This document shows, one piece after another, positions 18,399 to 28,245 of a DNA stretch of 64,000 bases. Source of the stretch: JACCXG01 sp963836735 (GTDB taxonomy: Bacteria; Acidobacteriota; Vicinamibacteria; Vicinamibacterales; 2-12-FULL-66-21); contig CAWIKP010000037.1 of the NCBI GenBank assembly GCA_963836735.1, forward strand, positions 434,001 to 498,000, given 5' to 3'. Under the pieces are notes generated by a model. It worked only from the letters and a program-made list of their open reading frames with translations. It was not told where the DNA came from and did no database searches. The position numbers and the translations under genes are program-made. Every line of letters begins with the position of its first letter. The stretch's first letter is position 1.

Positions 18399-20037
18399 TC
18401 AGTTCACCCCGACCGCTGTCCATGCCTGCGTCAGAGCGTTGGCGATTGCGTTGTTTCCCGGATAGAGGTCCTGCGCCGCCTGCAGGGTCGCCGCGCGGGC
18501 GGTGGTGAAGCGGGCGTTCGACGGGAGCAGCTGCGTGAAGGCCCGGTAGAAGACTTTTTCGATCTGCTCGCGGTTGCTGGCGCCAACGCCCTGAACCTGC
18601 AGCCCGGAGGTGCGATTGGTGCCTCCCTCGATCGTCAGGTAGAAGGCATGACTGGCGATGCCTGAATTGATGTGCACTCCGCCGTTGTCTTCGGGGCCGG
18701 TGTAGCGAATGCGGTAGTTGTCTGGATAACCGAGGGACCGCGGATCCGCGAGCGACCGGATGCCGCCAGGAGTGATGACGTCGTTGCCGACAATGTAGTC
18801 TGCGGTTCCTGCCCCAGAACCGGCCTGCTGGAAGAAGAAGACCGCCGAGAGCCCCATGATGTCGGAGAACGCTTCGTTCAGCGCCCCGGACTCGTTGGCG
18901 TAGATGAGGTCGGACGAGTAATCCGTGACGCCATGAGTGAGCTCGTGGGCGACCACGTCGAGCGAGCCTGCGAGATAGTTCCAGCGCTGCCCGTCCACCG
19001 TCAGGTTGGGGGGGAGTCCTTCGCCGTAGACCATGATCCCGTCGCCCGCGTAGAACGCATTCAGGTAGAAGGTGCCGAGGACTCCTGGCGACGCCGTGGT
19101 GGCGTCCTGGCGATTCACCGGGTGAGTGAAGCTGCGGATCCGGATGTTGGCATTGTCGAGTCCGCGCCGGCCGAATCGCTTGAAGTAATAGTCGTAGGTG
19201 TATCCGGCGTAGACGTGCGCGTCGACGTTCGCGCCGTCGGTCCAGTCGTTGTCCGAGTCGCTCGCGAAGTCGCTCGCCGCCGGGACTGTGAACCCGTTCA
19301 AGATGTTGATCAGCCGGGCGAGGTTGCCCTTCATGTCGTAGGTTTCGATCACCGGCGGCCTGAGACGATCGGAGCCGACGTAGGTGCCGCCCTGCGAGCT
19401 GGAACTGACCTTCTTCCGTTCGCCCAGCACACCGATGCCGACACCGACGCTCGAGATCTGCCGTTGCGCATCGCTGCGCTGCTCCACGACCGCACCCGTC
19501 TGAGCGTCGATGAAGAAGAGCGTGACATCTTCCGGGGTGGCGACCCGGGCGGTGTAGACCAGCGTGAATGCCCCGCCCTCGCGCGGCAGGATCATCAGCC
19601 GCGGTTCACGATCGGCGCCGAGGTCGACGCCGGTCCGCGCGGCGACCAGCTCGCGTACCCGATCGCTGCCGATCGCGGGCGTGGTGGCGACGCTCACCTC
19701 TTCGAACACATCGCCGAAGATCGAGACCGTCAAGCCTTTCTCGTCGGTCTGCCGGGCGACGTCCCCGCCGTAGATCGGCACGCCGTTGACCGGTCTGGGT
19801 ATAGCGGGAGTGGCGCCGGCCCGCGATGAGCGTGTCCTCGCGGTCGAGACGCATCTCCAGCTGGCGCGAGCGAATCATCCGGTCGATCTGGCTGTCCCAC
19901 CTTCGGAGGTCGGCGGCAGTCACCGCGGCGATGTGCTGCATGCGCGGCTCCTGGCCCCGCAGCAGTGGAGGCGAACTCACGAGCGCCGCGGCAAAGGCGA
20001 CTACCACTCCGACGAGCAGGTGCGAGCGATCGGGCAT
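18399..20037 (-). CDS. Secreted M4 (thermolysin) metalloprotease, one frameshift
   Basis: The precursor starts MPDRSHLLVGVVVAFAAALV (signal) and has an FTP/PepSY-type propeptide (VNGVPIYGGDVARQ). The catalytic domain carries VVAHELTHGVTDY (HExxH zinc ligands and Glu) and the downstream third ligand in GALNEAFSDIMG, followed by DNGGVHINSGIASHAFYL with the catalytic His. An extra G near 19795 separates the signal/propeptide start from the rest. Corrected length is about 545 residues, normal for the family. It should degrade protein outside the cell. Confidence 0.93.
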
Positions 20038-20087
20038 ACGGTCTCCTGGGTACTTCAGGCGCGTGGCTCAGTGGTCACTGGCAGCGT

Positions 20088-20186
20088 CCTTCCGGCTGAA
20101 GCCGGAAGCCACGCTGCTGAACATGTGTCGCGGCCGCGCATCGAGATCCCAGCGGCGACTGGTGGCTTCCGCCTTCAGGCGGAAGG
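20088..20186. repeat. REP-like palindrome pair
   Basis: The left hairpin CTTCCGGCTGAAGCCGGAAG followed by CCAC and the right hairpin GTGGCTTCCGCCTTCAGGCG face each other about 50 bases apart, the layout of a REP doublet. It lies between the M4 protease start and the stop of the 20197-20650 gene. Confidence 0.85.
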
Positions 20187-20196
20187 GCCGCGAAGC

Positions 20197-20650
20197 TCAC
20201 CGTCTCAGAATCGGCCAATACGTGACCGCCCCGACGTAGACGTTGAACACCGCGCACCCGAGCGCATACCAGCGCGGCGCCACGCCTTCGGGGAGGACCC
20301 CGGGCTGGTGCGCGACGTCGACGACGGCGTGGGCGGCGAAGGCCAGGGCGAGGAGCGTCAGGCGCCTGGCGTGGATCGCGCAGCAGGGTGACGCCGGCAA
20401 GGACGCCAAAACCGAGCGTCAGGGCGATGTCCAGCCCGGTGCCCGGCTGGGCTTCGTGGGCGGCGGCAAACCCCAGATAGGAGCCGGCCGTGGCCATCAG
20501 CACGAGCGCGGCGATCTGGGCGAGCCGTAATTCCGCGATCAGCCGGTCGGGGGAGGTGAGCGGGATCGCCGCCGTCCGCAGCGCCTGCCACGTCATTCCG
20601 GCGGCGACCGACAGCGCGGCGATCAGGATGGTGCGCGACGCTTCGGTCAT
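20197..20650 (-). CDS. Small membrane protein of unknown function, one frameshift
   Basis: About 150 residues with four predicted helices: TILIAALSVAAGMTWQAL, AQIAALVLMATAGSYLGFA, IALTLGFGVLAGVTLL and, after removal of an extra C near 20372, LTLLALAFAAHAVVDVAH. The tail is WYALGCAVFNVYVGAVTYWP. It follows the HD-GYP gene stop divergently spaced by 10 bases on the same strand order. No family recognised. Confidence 0.6.
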
Positions 20651-20660
20651 GAGCGGCCGA

Positions 20661-22037
20661 TCATGTCGGGAGGAAGTTCAGCGGGTCGATGCCGAACTCC
20701 GCCGGATCGAGCGGCCCTACGACAGTGTCCGCTTCCGCGCCGGGATGCGACGGTTCCCAGAGGTTCCGTTCGTACGGCAGATCCAGTCGCGCGCCCGCCG
20801 CGTTGAACAGCACGCGCACGCGAGGACGATACGGATCGGGCGCGTGAATCCGGGCCACGACCGCCACCTCGCCGGTCGAGAGCCGCACCAGGTTGCCGGG
20901 CGGGTAGATGCCCAGGAGCTGCACGAAGCGTCGGACCAGGTGCTGATCGAACTGCGTGCCGTCGTTGCGTTTCAGCACCGCCAGGATGCGTTCGGTGGGG
21001 AAGGCCTGCTGATAGGCGCGCTGCGACCGCATCGCGTCGTAGATGTCCGAGATGCTGCAGAGCATCGTCGCGACGTTGAGCGATTGCCGGCGCACGCCGA
21101 ACGGATAGCCGGTGTGGTCGAGCCGCAGGTGGTGTTCGAAGGCCACGACCGGCGCGAGGATCGGCATCTCCGGTGTGCGGCGCAGAATCTCGGCGCCGTC
21201 GACCGTATGGCGCCGCATGATGACGAACTCGTCATCGGTGAGCTTGTCCGGCTTGTTCAGGATTTCCTTCGGCGTCCGCACCTTCCCGATGTCGTGCATC
21301 AGGGCCGACAGGCCGAACTCACGGAGCAGGCGGCCTTCGATCCCGAGCGCGCGCGCCTGCCCCATCGTGAGGATCGACACGTTCACCATGTGGGTGAACG
21401 TGTAGTTGTCGTAGTTGCGCATCGCGGTCAGCGCGACCAGCGCGGTGCGATTCTGCGTCACCGCCTCAGCGAGCCCTTCGACCGTCTGCAGCGCCGCCGG
21501 CACGTCGGGCATCCCCTCGACGGTCGCGCTTTCCCAGACCGACTGGGCCGCTGACACCGCGTTCGAGTAGAGCTGGCGGATGGCCGCCATGTCGCTGCCG
21601 ATCCCGTCGTCCTTCCGTTCGTCGGCGTTGATCCGGCCGACGTGGATGTGTGGAAACTGCGGCGGCTGTTCGGCGGCGCCCTTGTTGCCGAGGGAGGCGA
21701 TGGCGTGGACGAACGCGGTCACCTCGTCCGGGGTCACGCCGCGATCGAAGGCGATGCGTTCGATCTGGTGGTCGCGCAGCCGTTTGATCAGCTCCGCCAT
21801 CCCGGCGCTCGCCTTGGGCATCGGCGTATCCGCGACGACCAGCTGGTTGCCGACGATGCCGATGGCGACGGAGGGATTGTGGGGATGCAGGCCGCGAAGG
21901 GCCGCTAGCAGGCCCTCGACGTTCTTCCCGAGCAGCGGGTGGTCGGCGGCATAGAGCTGCGCGGCGCGTACCCCGGAGGCAAACCTCCGGAGCAGTTCCT
22001 CGTAGAGCAGAAGGCGGCTGGAGAGATCCTGCGACAT
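20661..22037 (-). CDS. HD-GYP domain protein (putative cyclic di-GMP phosphodiesterase)
   Basis: 458 residues from ATG 22037. The N-terminal module (about 1-150: AAQLYAADHPLLGKNVEG, NQLVVADTPMPKASAGMAEL) is shared with the adjacent HEAT protein. The HD-GYP domain follows: MHDIGKVRTPKEIL (HD), RRHTVDGAEILRR, and FEHHLRLDHTGYPFG, matching HHxxxDxxGYP. These residues bind a di-iron centre that cleaves cyclic di-GMP. A C-terminal PilZ-like or OB-like tail (GEVAVVARIHAPDPYRP) carries rules typical of acidobacterial members. It starts 8 bases after the HEAT gene's stop. A longer frame to 22289 is not credible. Confidence 0.88.
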   Translation of the reverse strand: MSQDLSSRLLLYEELLRRFASGVRAAQLYAADHPLLGKNVEGLLAALRGLHPHNPSVAIGIVGNQLVVADTPMPKASAGMAELIKRLRDHQIERIAFDRGVTPDEVTAFVHAIASLGNKGAAEQPPQFPHIHVGRINADERKDDGIGSDMAAIRQLYSNAVSAAQSVWESATVEGMPDVPAALQTVEGLAEAVTQNRTALVALTAMRNYDNYTFTHMVNVSILTMGQARALGIEGRLLREFGLSALMHDIGKVRTPKEILNKPDKLTDDEFVIMRRHTVDGAEILRRTPEMPILAPVVAFEHHLRLDHTGYPFGVRRQSLNVATMLCSISDIYDAMRSQRAYQQAFPTERILAVLKRNDGTQFDQHLVRRFVQLLGIYPPGNLVRLSTGEVAVVARIHAPDPYRPRVRVLFNAAGARLDLPYERNLWEPSHPGAEADTVVGPLDPAEFGIDPLNFLPT

Positions 22038-22045
22038 CGGTCGAC

Positions 22046-24260
22046 TCAGTTGGTTCGATCGAGCTCTGAACGGGCGGCCGAGCGCACGCCGCGCGACCCT
22101 TGTTCCGAGGCTTCGCGAAGCGCGTCGAGGGCGGCCGGCGTGCCGAGCCGGCGGAGCGCCTGGGCAGCGGCGGCGCGCAGGCGGCGCGTGGCCATCGGGG
22201 ACCAGATGTCGCCTTCGTGCAGGGCGAACTTGAGCGCCGCCGACGGCGTCGGGTCCGCCGAAGCTGCCGAGGGAGACGACCGCGGTCATGTAGAGCTGGG
22301 CCTCCTTGCGGCGATCCAGGTGCTTGACCAGATACGTGAAGACCGGCCCGACGCGTTCGTCGCGGATGCCGGTCAGCTCCTTGAGCAGCGTCTCGCGCGA
22401 ACGGCCGGTCGCCGGAGGTGATCGCCTGCATCAGCAGCCGCGAGGCTTCGTCGCTGCCGTTCATCACCAGGCCGTGCACCGCCTCACGCTGGACGAGCGG
22501 CTCGGAATCGCTCAAGAGCGGGATGAGATCCTTCAGGCCTTCGGCGCCACCGAACTCGCGAAGGAGATAGGCCGCGGTGCGCCGGACTTCCCAGTTTTGC
22601 GCGCTCATCAGCCGCTGAACCGACTCGCGCCCCTTGGGGCCGAACCCGACCAGGATATCGCGCAGCCGGCGCCGGGCGCGTGCGTCCTTCTCGGACGAGA
22701 GTCCCTCGGCCAGCGCGGGTATCACCGGCGGACCGATGGCGTGGCAGAGCGCCTTGAACCGTTCGTAGGCCTCGTCATCCGTGCCCCGGAGATGCGTGGA
22801 CACGTGCCGCATCATCGTGCCCCGCCCGAATCGCTCGAGCGCCGCGGTCGCGTGCGGTCCGCGCGCCGGGACACGCTGGCCCTCGCGGACAACGACGTCG
22901 GCGAGCTGCCAGGCCTGATCGAAGTAGCCGACCCGGACCAGGTCCTCGGCATGGGCGGCGGCGGTCTCGGCGATGTCGCGCCAGCGTGCCGGCTCGGCCT
23001 CGATCGCCAGCAGATCGAGCAGCAGCTGATGATCCAGGCTGCGCAGGGCCGCGTCGGCGACCGTTCCCAGCCACACCGCAATGCGTTCCGGAGGATCGTC
23101 GCTGATCGCCTCGACCTCGGTGGCGCGCGTCCGCGCGTTGGACAGCTCGCGGCCGTACTGTTCGGACACATACTGCTCGTCCGAATACGAGGTCAGCATC
23201 CCTTCGACGCGCTTCCAGAGCGCCTCCAGCCCCTCGCCACCGGCTTCGGACGCCGCGACCTCGTCGTGCGGCCATTCCCAGCAGCTGGCGCTGACGGTGC
23301 GCGTCGGGCACCAGCGCCTGGAACGCGTGCGCGAGCCGCTCGGTGGCTCCGCGTTCCTTGATGATCGAGCCGGCCACGAAATGCGAGAGCGCCTGGTCGT
23401 CCATGCGGTCGGTGACCGCACGAGTGACGTCAATCGAGCCCGACCATCGCTTCGGGCCGGTTGCGCAGGTCGAGCAGCTTCAGCATGACCTCGGCCGAGA
23501 GCTCCCCGGCCGCGCGCCCCATGTTGCCGAAGACCGGCTCGAGCCGATGGGGGTTGGTCTTCCCGAGGTATTCCGTCAGCCCTTTCAGCAGCGTCAGGAA
23601 GGCGGCTGCCTGCGCGTCGACGCCGCCGTGCTGCCCGGCCTGCTGCTCGATCTGAGACATCAGCTCCTTGAGCCGCGCGGGATCCTGCACGATGTCGAGC
23701 AGCAGCCGCATGCCGGAGTCGTCCAGCTCGAGGGGCCTGCCCGAGAGCGCCGCGGCGATGATCTCCTCGGCGGTGGCCGCGACTCCCTGTTTCTCGCGCA
23801 GCACCTCCGCATAGTCGATTTCCTCGATGTCGATGCTCGGGCCCCCGGCCGTCGCCCACAGGTGCCTGATGCCGCCGTCGGTGCGGACCTCCTCGGGCGA
23901 GCGCGCGAGCAGCAGCAGGAGCGTGCGCCACGACTGTGCGTCGGCGCCGGCGTTCAGGGTCACCCCCCCAATCAGCTGCCGGTGCAGGAGATCGGCCAGT
24001 TCCACGATGGCCGCGTCGGGCTTGGCCGGCGCCGCGCCACCGACGAGCAGGGCGTTGGCCATCACCTGGAATCGATACGGGCCGCCTTCGGTGAGGAGGG
24101 CGGTCACCTGCGCGAGCCGGCCGAGCGTGGTGCCGATCGCCGGGTGGCCGTCGGGATAGAGCGAAACCGCGCGCGCCGCCGCCTTGCAGGCGCGGGCGAA
24201 CTCGGCGAGTCGGGCGGCGGCGTCGGGGGCGAGCGGTTGCAGCGTGGCAGGTTCGGCCAT
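22046..24260 (-). CDS. HEAT-repeat protein with shared N-terminal module, four frameshifts
   Basis: The start MAEPATLQPLAPDAAARLAE leads into a module (SLYPDGHPAIGTTLGRL, ANALLVGGAAPAKPDA) homologous to that of the HD-GYP neighbour. The middle is alpha-helical. The C-terminal third has HEAT-like repeats (WEVRRTAAYLLREFGG, LVQREAVHGLVMNGSDEA). Extra bases near 23435, 23285, 22405 and 22262 move the frame each time, and removing one base at each restores a 737-residue protein ending at TGA 22046-22048. HEAT repeats scaffold protein contacts. Coupling to HD-GYP suggests a partner in signalling, but the function is unknown. Confidence 0.75.
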
Positions 24261-24344
24261 CGGTCTCAGAGGTGCGCGAGCGGGTCGATCGCGACGCTAT
24301 CTGGATCGAGAGCTTGATTGAGAGCGTGCCGGAACTCGAGACGG

Positions 24345-24373
24345 ACTGCGAACACCGGGCCGGTGTTCGCAGT
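24345..24373. promoter_or_regulatory. Perfect 29-bp palindrome, likely operator of the nucleoside operon
   Basis: ACTGCGAACACCGG and CCGGTGTTCGCAGT form a 14-base perfect inverted repeat around one central G. It lies 42 bases before the deoA start and just upstream of the -10-like box at 24402. No T-run follows on either strand, which argues against a terminator. The size and symmetry suit a dimeric repressor. Confidence 0.55.
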
Positions 24374-24401
24374 GCCGCGCTCAGGCGCAGTCATTGTCTA
24401 A

Positions 24402-24407
24402 TATTAT
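24402..24407 (+). promoter_or_regulatory. Candidate -10 box of the deoA operon
   Basis: TATTAT (in TCTAATATTATTGCC) ends eight bases before ATG 24415. If used, transcription would start at or next to the A of the ATG, giving a leaderless mRNA. No ribosome-binding site is seen before this ATG. A -35 box is not evident. Confidence 0.35.
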
Positions 24408-24414
24408 TGCCCGA

Positions 24415-25735
24415 ATGCGCACGGTCGATGTCATTCGCCGCAAGCGAGACGGCAGAGCCACTCCGCCGCGACGAAATCGAACATTTCGTCACCGGCGTGA
24501 CCAATCACACCATTCCTGACTATCAGGCCGCCGCGCTGTTGATGGCGATCGTGCTCCGCGGCATGAGCGCCGAGGAGACCGCGCAGCTCACCGACGCGAT
24601 GGTCCGATCCGGCGTCCGGGTGAGCTTCGAGGGCATCGACGGCATTCCCGTCGACAAACACAGCACCGGCGGCGTCGGCGACAAGACCTCGCTGATCCTC
24701 GCGCCGCTGGCCATCGCCTGCGGTGCGACGGTGCCGATGATGTCGGGCCGGGGTCTGGGACACACCGGCGGGACGCTGGACAAGCTCGAGGCGATTCCCG
24801 GGTTTCGAACCGATTTGTCGCTCCAGGCCTTTCGCGATACCGTCGCCAGCATCGGCGGCGCGCTGATTGGCCAGACCTCGGAAATCGCCCCCGCCGATCG
24901 ACGCCTCTACGCCCTCCGCGACGTGACCGGCACGGTGGAGAGCATTCCCCTGATCTCGGCGTCGATCATGAGCAAGAAGATCGCGGAAGGCATCGGCGCG
25001 CTGGTCCTCGACGTCAAGGCCGGGGCCGGTGCGTTCATGAAGACCCGCGAGGACGCCCGGCGGCTGGCCCAGTCGCTGGTGTCGATTGGCAACGCGTCGG
25101 GCGTCAGGACCGAGGCGCTGGTCACCCGCATGGACGCGCCGCTCGGCCGCGAGGTCGGCAACGCCAACGAAGTCGTCGAGAGCCTGGAGACGCTCAAGGG
25201 GAACGGTCCACCGGATCTCGAGGAGCTCTCCGTCCTGCTGGCGGCCCGGATGCTCGTCCTGGCCCGCGTCGCTCCGGATCAGGACGCAGCCGATCGCGCC
25301 GTGCGCAAGGCGCTGGCCTCCGGGGCGGGTCTCGAGGCGTTCCGGCGCATCATCGAGCGCCAGGGCGGCGACCCGGCGGTCGTCGACGACTATTCGCGGC
25401 TGCCCTCCGCGCCCGATCAGCATCGGGTGTCTCGCCGCGGAATCCGGGACCATGTGCGACATGCACGCCGAGCTCGTGGGCCGCGCCGCCGTGGCGCTCG
25501 GCGCCGGCCGGGCGACGCTCGACGATGCGGTCGACCACGGCGTGGGGATCACCGTGCTGCTGCCGCGCGGCGCGAGCGTGGCGCGCGGCGAGGCGATCTT
25601 CCTCGTCCGGCATCGCGGCGGCCGGGGCCTCGACGAGGCCGTGGCGCTGCTCGACGAGGCCGTCGACCATCGGCAGCGGACCCTTGCGGGAACGACCCCC
25701 TGGTTCTCGACGAAGTCAGACTCCCGGAGGATTGA
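24415..25735 (+). CDS. deoA: Pyrimidine-nucleoside/thymidine phosphorylase, several frameshifts
   Basis: The start MRTVDVIRRKRDG is the family N-terminus. It lies in a different frame from the bulk because of an extra A near 24455. The core shows DKHSTGGVGDKTSLILAP (phosphate loop), GRGLGHTGGTLDKLEAIPG (substrate signature) and LISASIMSKKIAEG. Further extra bases near 25425 and after 25680 shift the frame before the C-terminal domain ends LVLDEVRLPED. Corrected length is about 438 residues. It splits thymidine or uridine with phosphate. The stop overlaps the transporter start (TGATG), so they are coupled. Confidence 0.9.
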
Positions 25736-27111
25736 TGACTGATGTAGCGGTGCAGGCCGAGCCTCACCAGGTCCCGCCCCCTCGCGCCCCCTTCGATCGA
25801 ACCGACCTCATGGTGCTGGCGAGTGCCGTCGCCGCCGCCGCCGTCGGTGCGGCCCTGGCCTCGCTCGGCGGCTTGCGCTGGCTGCAGCCGGTGGTCGGCT
25901 TGATCGTCATCCTCTCCCTGGCTTACGCCATTTCGACCAATCGCCGGGCGATCGATAGACGCACCGTGGCCTGGGGTCTCGGTCTCCAGATCCTGTTTGC
26001 GCTCCTCGTGCTGAAGACCACCGCGGGACAGCGCACCTTCCAGGCGCTCGGCGGGGTCATCAATCGCCTGCTCGACTTTTCCTTCGTCGGGTCGAGCATG
26101 GTCTTCGGTCCGATGGGCAGCAAGGAGGTGTGGCCCCGGATCATGAACCAGGTGCTCGGGCCGGAGGGGGCCCAGTGGAGCGTCGTCTTCGCGTTCCAGG
26201 TGCTGCCCACGATCATCTTCATCGCCGCGTTGTTCGCCGTGCTCTATTACTTCGGCGTCATGCAGGCGATCGTCCGGCTGTTCGCGATTGTCATGCGGCG
26301 GGTGATGGGCGCGTCCGGCGCCGAATCGCTCAACGTCGCGGCCAGCATCTTCATGGGCCAGACCGAGGCGCCGCTCACGATCCGGCCGTACCTGCCGCGC
26401 ATGACCGAGTCGGAGCTCATGACCGTGATGACCTCGGGGATGGCGCACATTTCGGGCGGGATCATGGCCGCCTACATCCTGTTCGGCATCGAGGCCCAGC
26501 ACCTGCTGACCGCGGTGATCATGACCGCGCCGGGCACGCTGATGATGGCGAAGATCTTCGTGCCCGAGACCGAGCTGCCCGAGACGATGGGGAGCGTCAA
26601 GCTGCAAATCGAACGGACCGACGTCAACGTGATTGATGCGGCGGGTCGGGGCACGAGTGAGGGCCTGTCCCTGGCGCTCAACGTCGGCGCAATGCTGATC
26701 TCGTTCCTGGCGCTGGTGGCGCTGGTCAACGCGCTGCTCGGCCTGGTTGGCCTCAGTCTTCAGCAGATCTTCGGCTGGGGCTTCGCACCGATCGCGTGGG
26801 CGATGGGCGTGCCCTGGCGTGACGCTCCCACGATCGGCAACCTGCTGGGTACGCGCATGGCGCTCAACGAGTTCGTCGCGTATTCACAACTCGGCACGCT
26901 CAAGCCGACCCTGGATCCGCGGTCGTTTACGATTGCCACGTTCGCCCTGTGCGGGTTCGCGAATTTCAGCTCGATTGGCATTCAGATCGGCGGCATCGGC
27001 GCGCTGGCGCCGTCGCGGCGGCACGATCTGGCGCGGCTCGGGCTGCGCGCCATGCTGGCGGGCACGCTTGCCAATTTCATCACGGCGACGATTGCGGGGT
27101 TTCTTCTCTAG
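25735..27111 (+). CDS. CNT-family (NupC-like) nucleoside transporter
   Basis: 458 residues with many hydrophobic helices. Conserved CNT signatures are present: IFMGQTEAPLTIRPYL (gate region), MTSGMAHISGGIMAAYILFG, and CGFANFSSIGIQIGGIG. These carriers import nucleosides with Na+ or H+. The start ATG at 25735 overlaps the deoA stop. Translation could begin earlier in this frame, but that region is the deoA coding sequence. Position between two phosphorylases shows it feeds the salvage enzymes. Confidence 0.93.
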   Translation: MTDVAVQAEPHQVPPPRAPFDRTDLMVLASAVAAAAVGAALASLGGLRWLQPVVGLIVILSLAYAISTNRRAIDRRTVAWGLGLQILFALLVLKTTAGQRTFQALGGVINRLLDFSFVGSSMVFGPMGSKEVWPRIMNQVLGPEGAQWSVVFAFQVLPTIIFIAALFAVLYYFGVMQAIVRLFAIVMRRVMGASGAESLNVAASIFMGQTEAPLTIRPYLPRMTESELMTVMTSGMAHISGGIMAAYILFGIEAQHLLTAVIMTAPGTLMMAKIFVPETELPETMGSVKLQIERTDVNVIDAAGRGTSEGLSLALNVGAMLISFLALVALVNALLGLVGLSLQQIFGWGFAPIAWAMGVPWRDAPTIGNLLGTRMALNEFVAYSQLGTLKPTLDPRSFTIATFALCGFANFSSIGIQIGGIGALAPSRRHDLARLGLRAMLAGTLANFITATIAGFLL

Positions 27112-27149
27112 CGAAGCCTTCGGCAGGTCGCCAAGATCTTCGACAAGAG

Positions 27150-27235
27150 GATAGGAGCTCAGGAGAAATCTGAAGAATTCCTCTTGAACTCCTGTCCTCC
27201 TGTAAGCCATGTTCTGGTCTCCTGATCTCGTTGCT
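27150..27235. repeat. Word-repeat hairpin built of AGGAG / CTCCT words
   Basis: The left side has GGATAGGAGCTCAGGAGAAA and the right side repeats ACTCCTGTCCTCCTG and TCTCCTGATCTC, separated by a short AT-rich core (TGAAGAATTCCTC). It shares the word-repeat architecture of the other intergenic elements but uses a different word. It fills the gap before the purine nucleoside phosphorylase gene. Confidence 0.6.
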
Positions 27236-27255
27236 CCTGTGACAGCTGCCGACGA

Positions 27256-28077
27256 ATGAGAGACTACTACACCAAAGTGCAGGAGACCGCCGCCTGGCTG
27301 AAGAAACGCTACGGCGCGCCGCCCGATGTCGCGATCGTGCTCGGGTCGGGGCTCGGCGAATTCACGAAGGCGCTGAACGAGGCGGTGACCTGCGCCTATG
27401 CCGACGTGCCGAACTGGCCCGCGTCCGCGGTGGTGGGGCACGCGGGTCAGCTCGTGGTCGGGACGATCCGGGGGAAGCGGGTCGCGGCGCTCAGCGGGCG
27501 CGCCCACTTCTATGAAGGTCACGACCTGCGGACCGTCACGTTCGGCGTGCGCGCGCTCGCGACCTTCGGCGTCCGCGCCATCATCCTGACCAACGCGGCG
27601 GGGGGCATCAACCTGACGTTCAAGCCCGGCACGCTGATGCTGATGGACGATCACATCAACCTGCTCGGCAGCAATCCACTGATCGGGCCGAACGAGGAGC
27701 GGTTCGGCCCACGCTTTCCGGACATGACCGAGGTCTATTCGAACCGCCTCAGGACGATCGCGGTCGAGGCCGCCTCCGCGCTCGGGCAGCCGCTGGCGCG
27801 CGGCGTCTACGTCGCGCTGCACGGCCCGAGCTACGAGACGCCGGCGGAGATCCGGTTCCTGCGCACCATCGGCGCCGATGCGGTCGGGATGTCGACCGTG
27901 CCTGAGGCGATCGTCGCGCGGCACATGGGGCTCGAGGTGCTGGGGATCTCGTGCATCACGAACCCGGCGGCAGGGGTGCTGCCGAAGCCGCTCGTGCACG
28001 ACGAGGTGATGGAAGTGGCGAACCGGGTCCGGGCGGAATTCTCGGCGTTGCTGGAGGCGATCATTGAGCGACTCTGA
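27256..28077 (+). CDS. punA: Purine-nucleoside phosphorylase (trimeric PNP family)
   Basis: 273 residues, the normal size. Motifs: VAIVLGSGLGEF (phosphate-binding), GHAGQLVVGTIRGKRVAAL with SGRAHFYEGH, LTNAAGGINLTF (active-site Asn/Ala loop), LHGPSYETPAEIRFLR with the substrate Glu, and DAVGMSTVPEAIVARHMGLEV. It phosphorolyses inosine, guanosine and deoxy forms. It belongs to the salvage operon and supplies free bases. The last codons overlap a possible TTG start of an upstream extension of the cytidine deaminase. Confidence 0.95.
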   Translation: MRDYYTKVQETAAWLKKRYGAPPDVAIVLGSGLGEFTKALNEAVTCAYADVPNWPASAVVGHAGQLVVGTIRGKRVAALSGRAHFYEGHDLRTVTFGVRALATFGVRAIILTNAAGGINLTFKPGTLMLMDDHINLLGSNPLIGPNEERFGPRFPDMTEVYSNRLRTIAVEAASALGQPLARGVYVALHGPSYETPAEIRFLRTIGADAVGMSTVPEAIVARHMGLEVLGISCITNPAAGVLPKPLVHDEVMEVANRVRAEFSALLEAIIERL

Positions 28078-28245
28078 TCAGGGGGACCGCTGGCCCGCGC
28101 GCGAGCGCCGGTCAGGCACCGATCGGCGAACCAGACGCGGACCGCCGCGCCGCCGCGACCGGATCGCCGGCGCCCGAGAGCGAACGGCGTCAGCGGCCAG
28201 CGCCGCAGCGGCACCGAGCGGCGCGACGAACGGGCGTGGCAGCCG

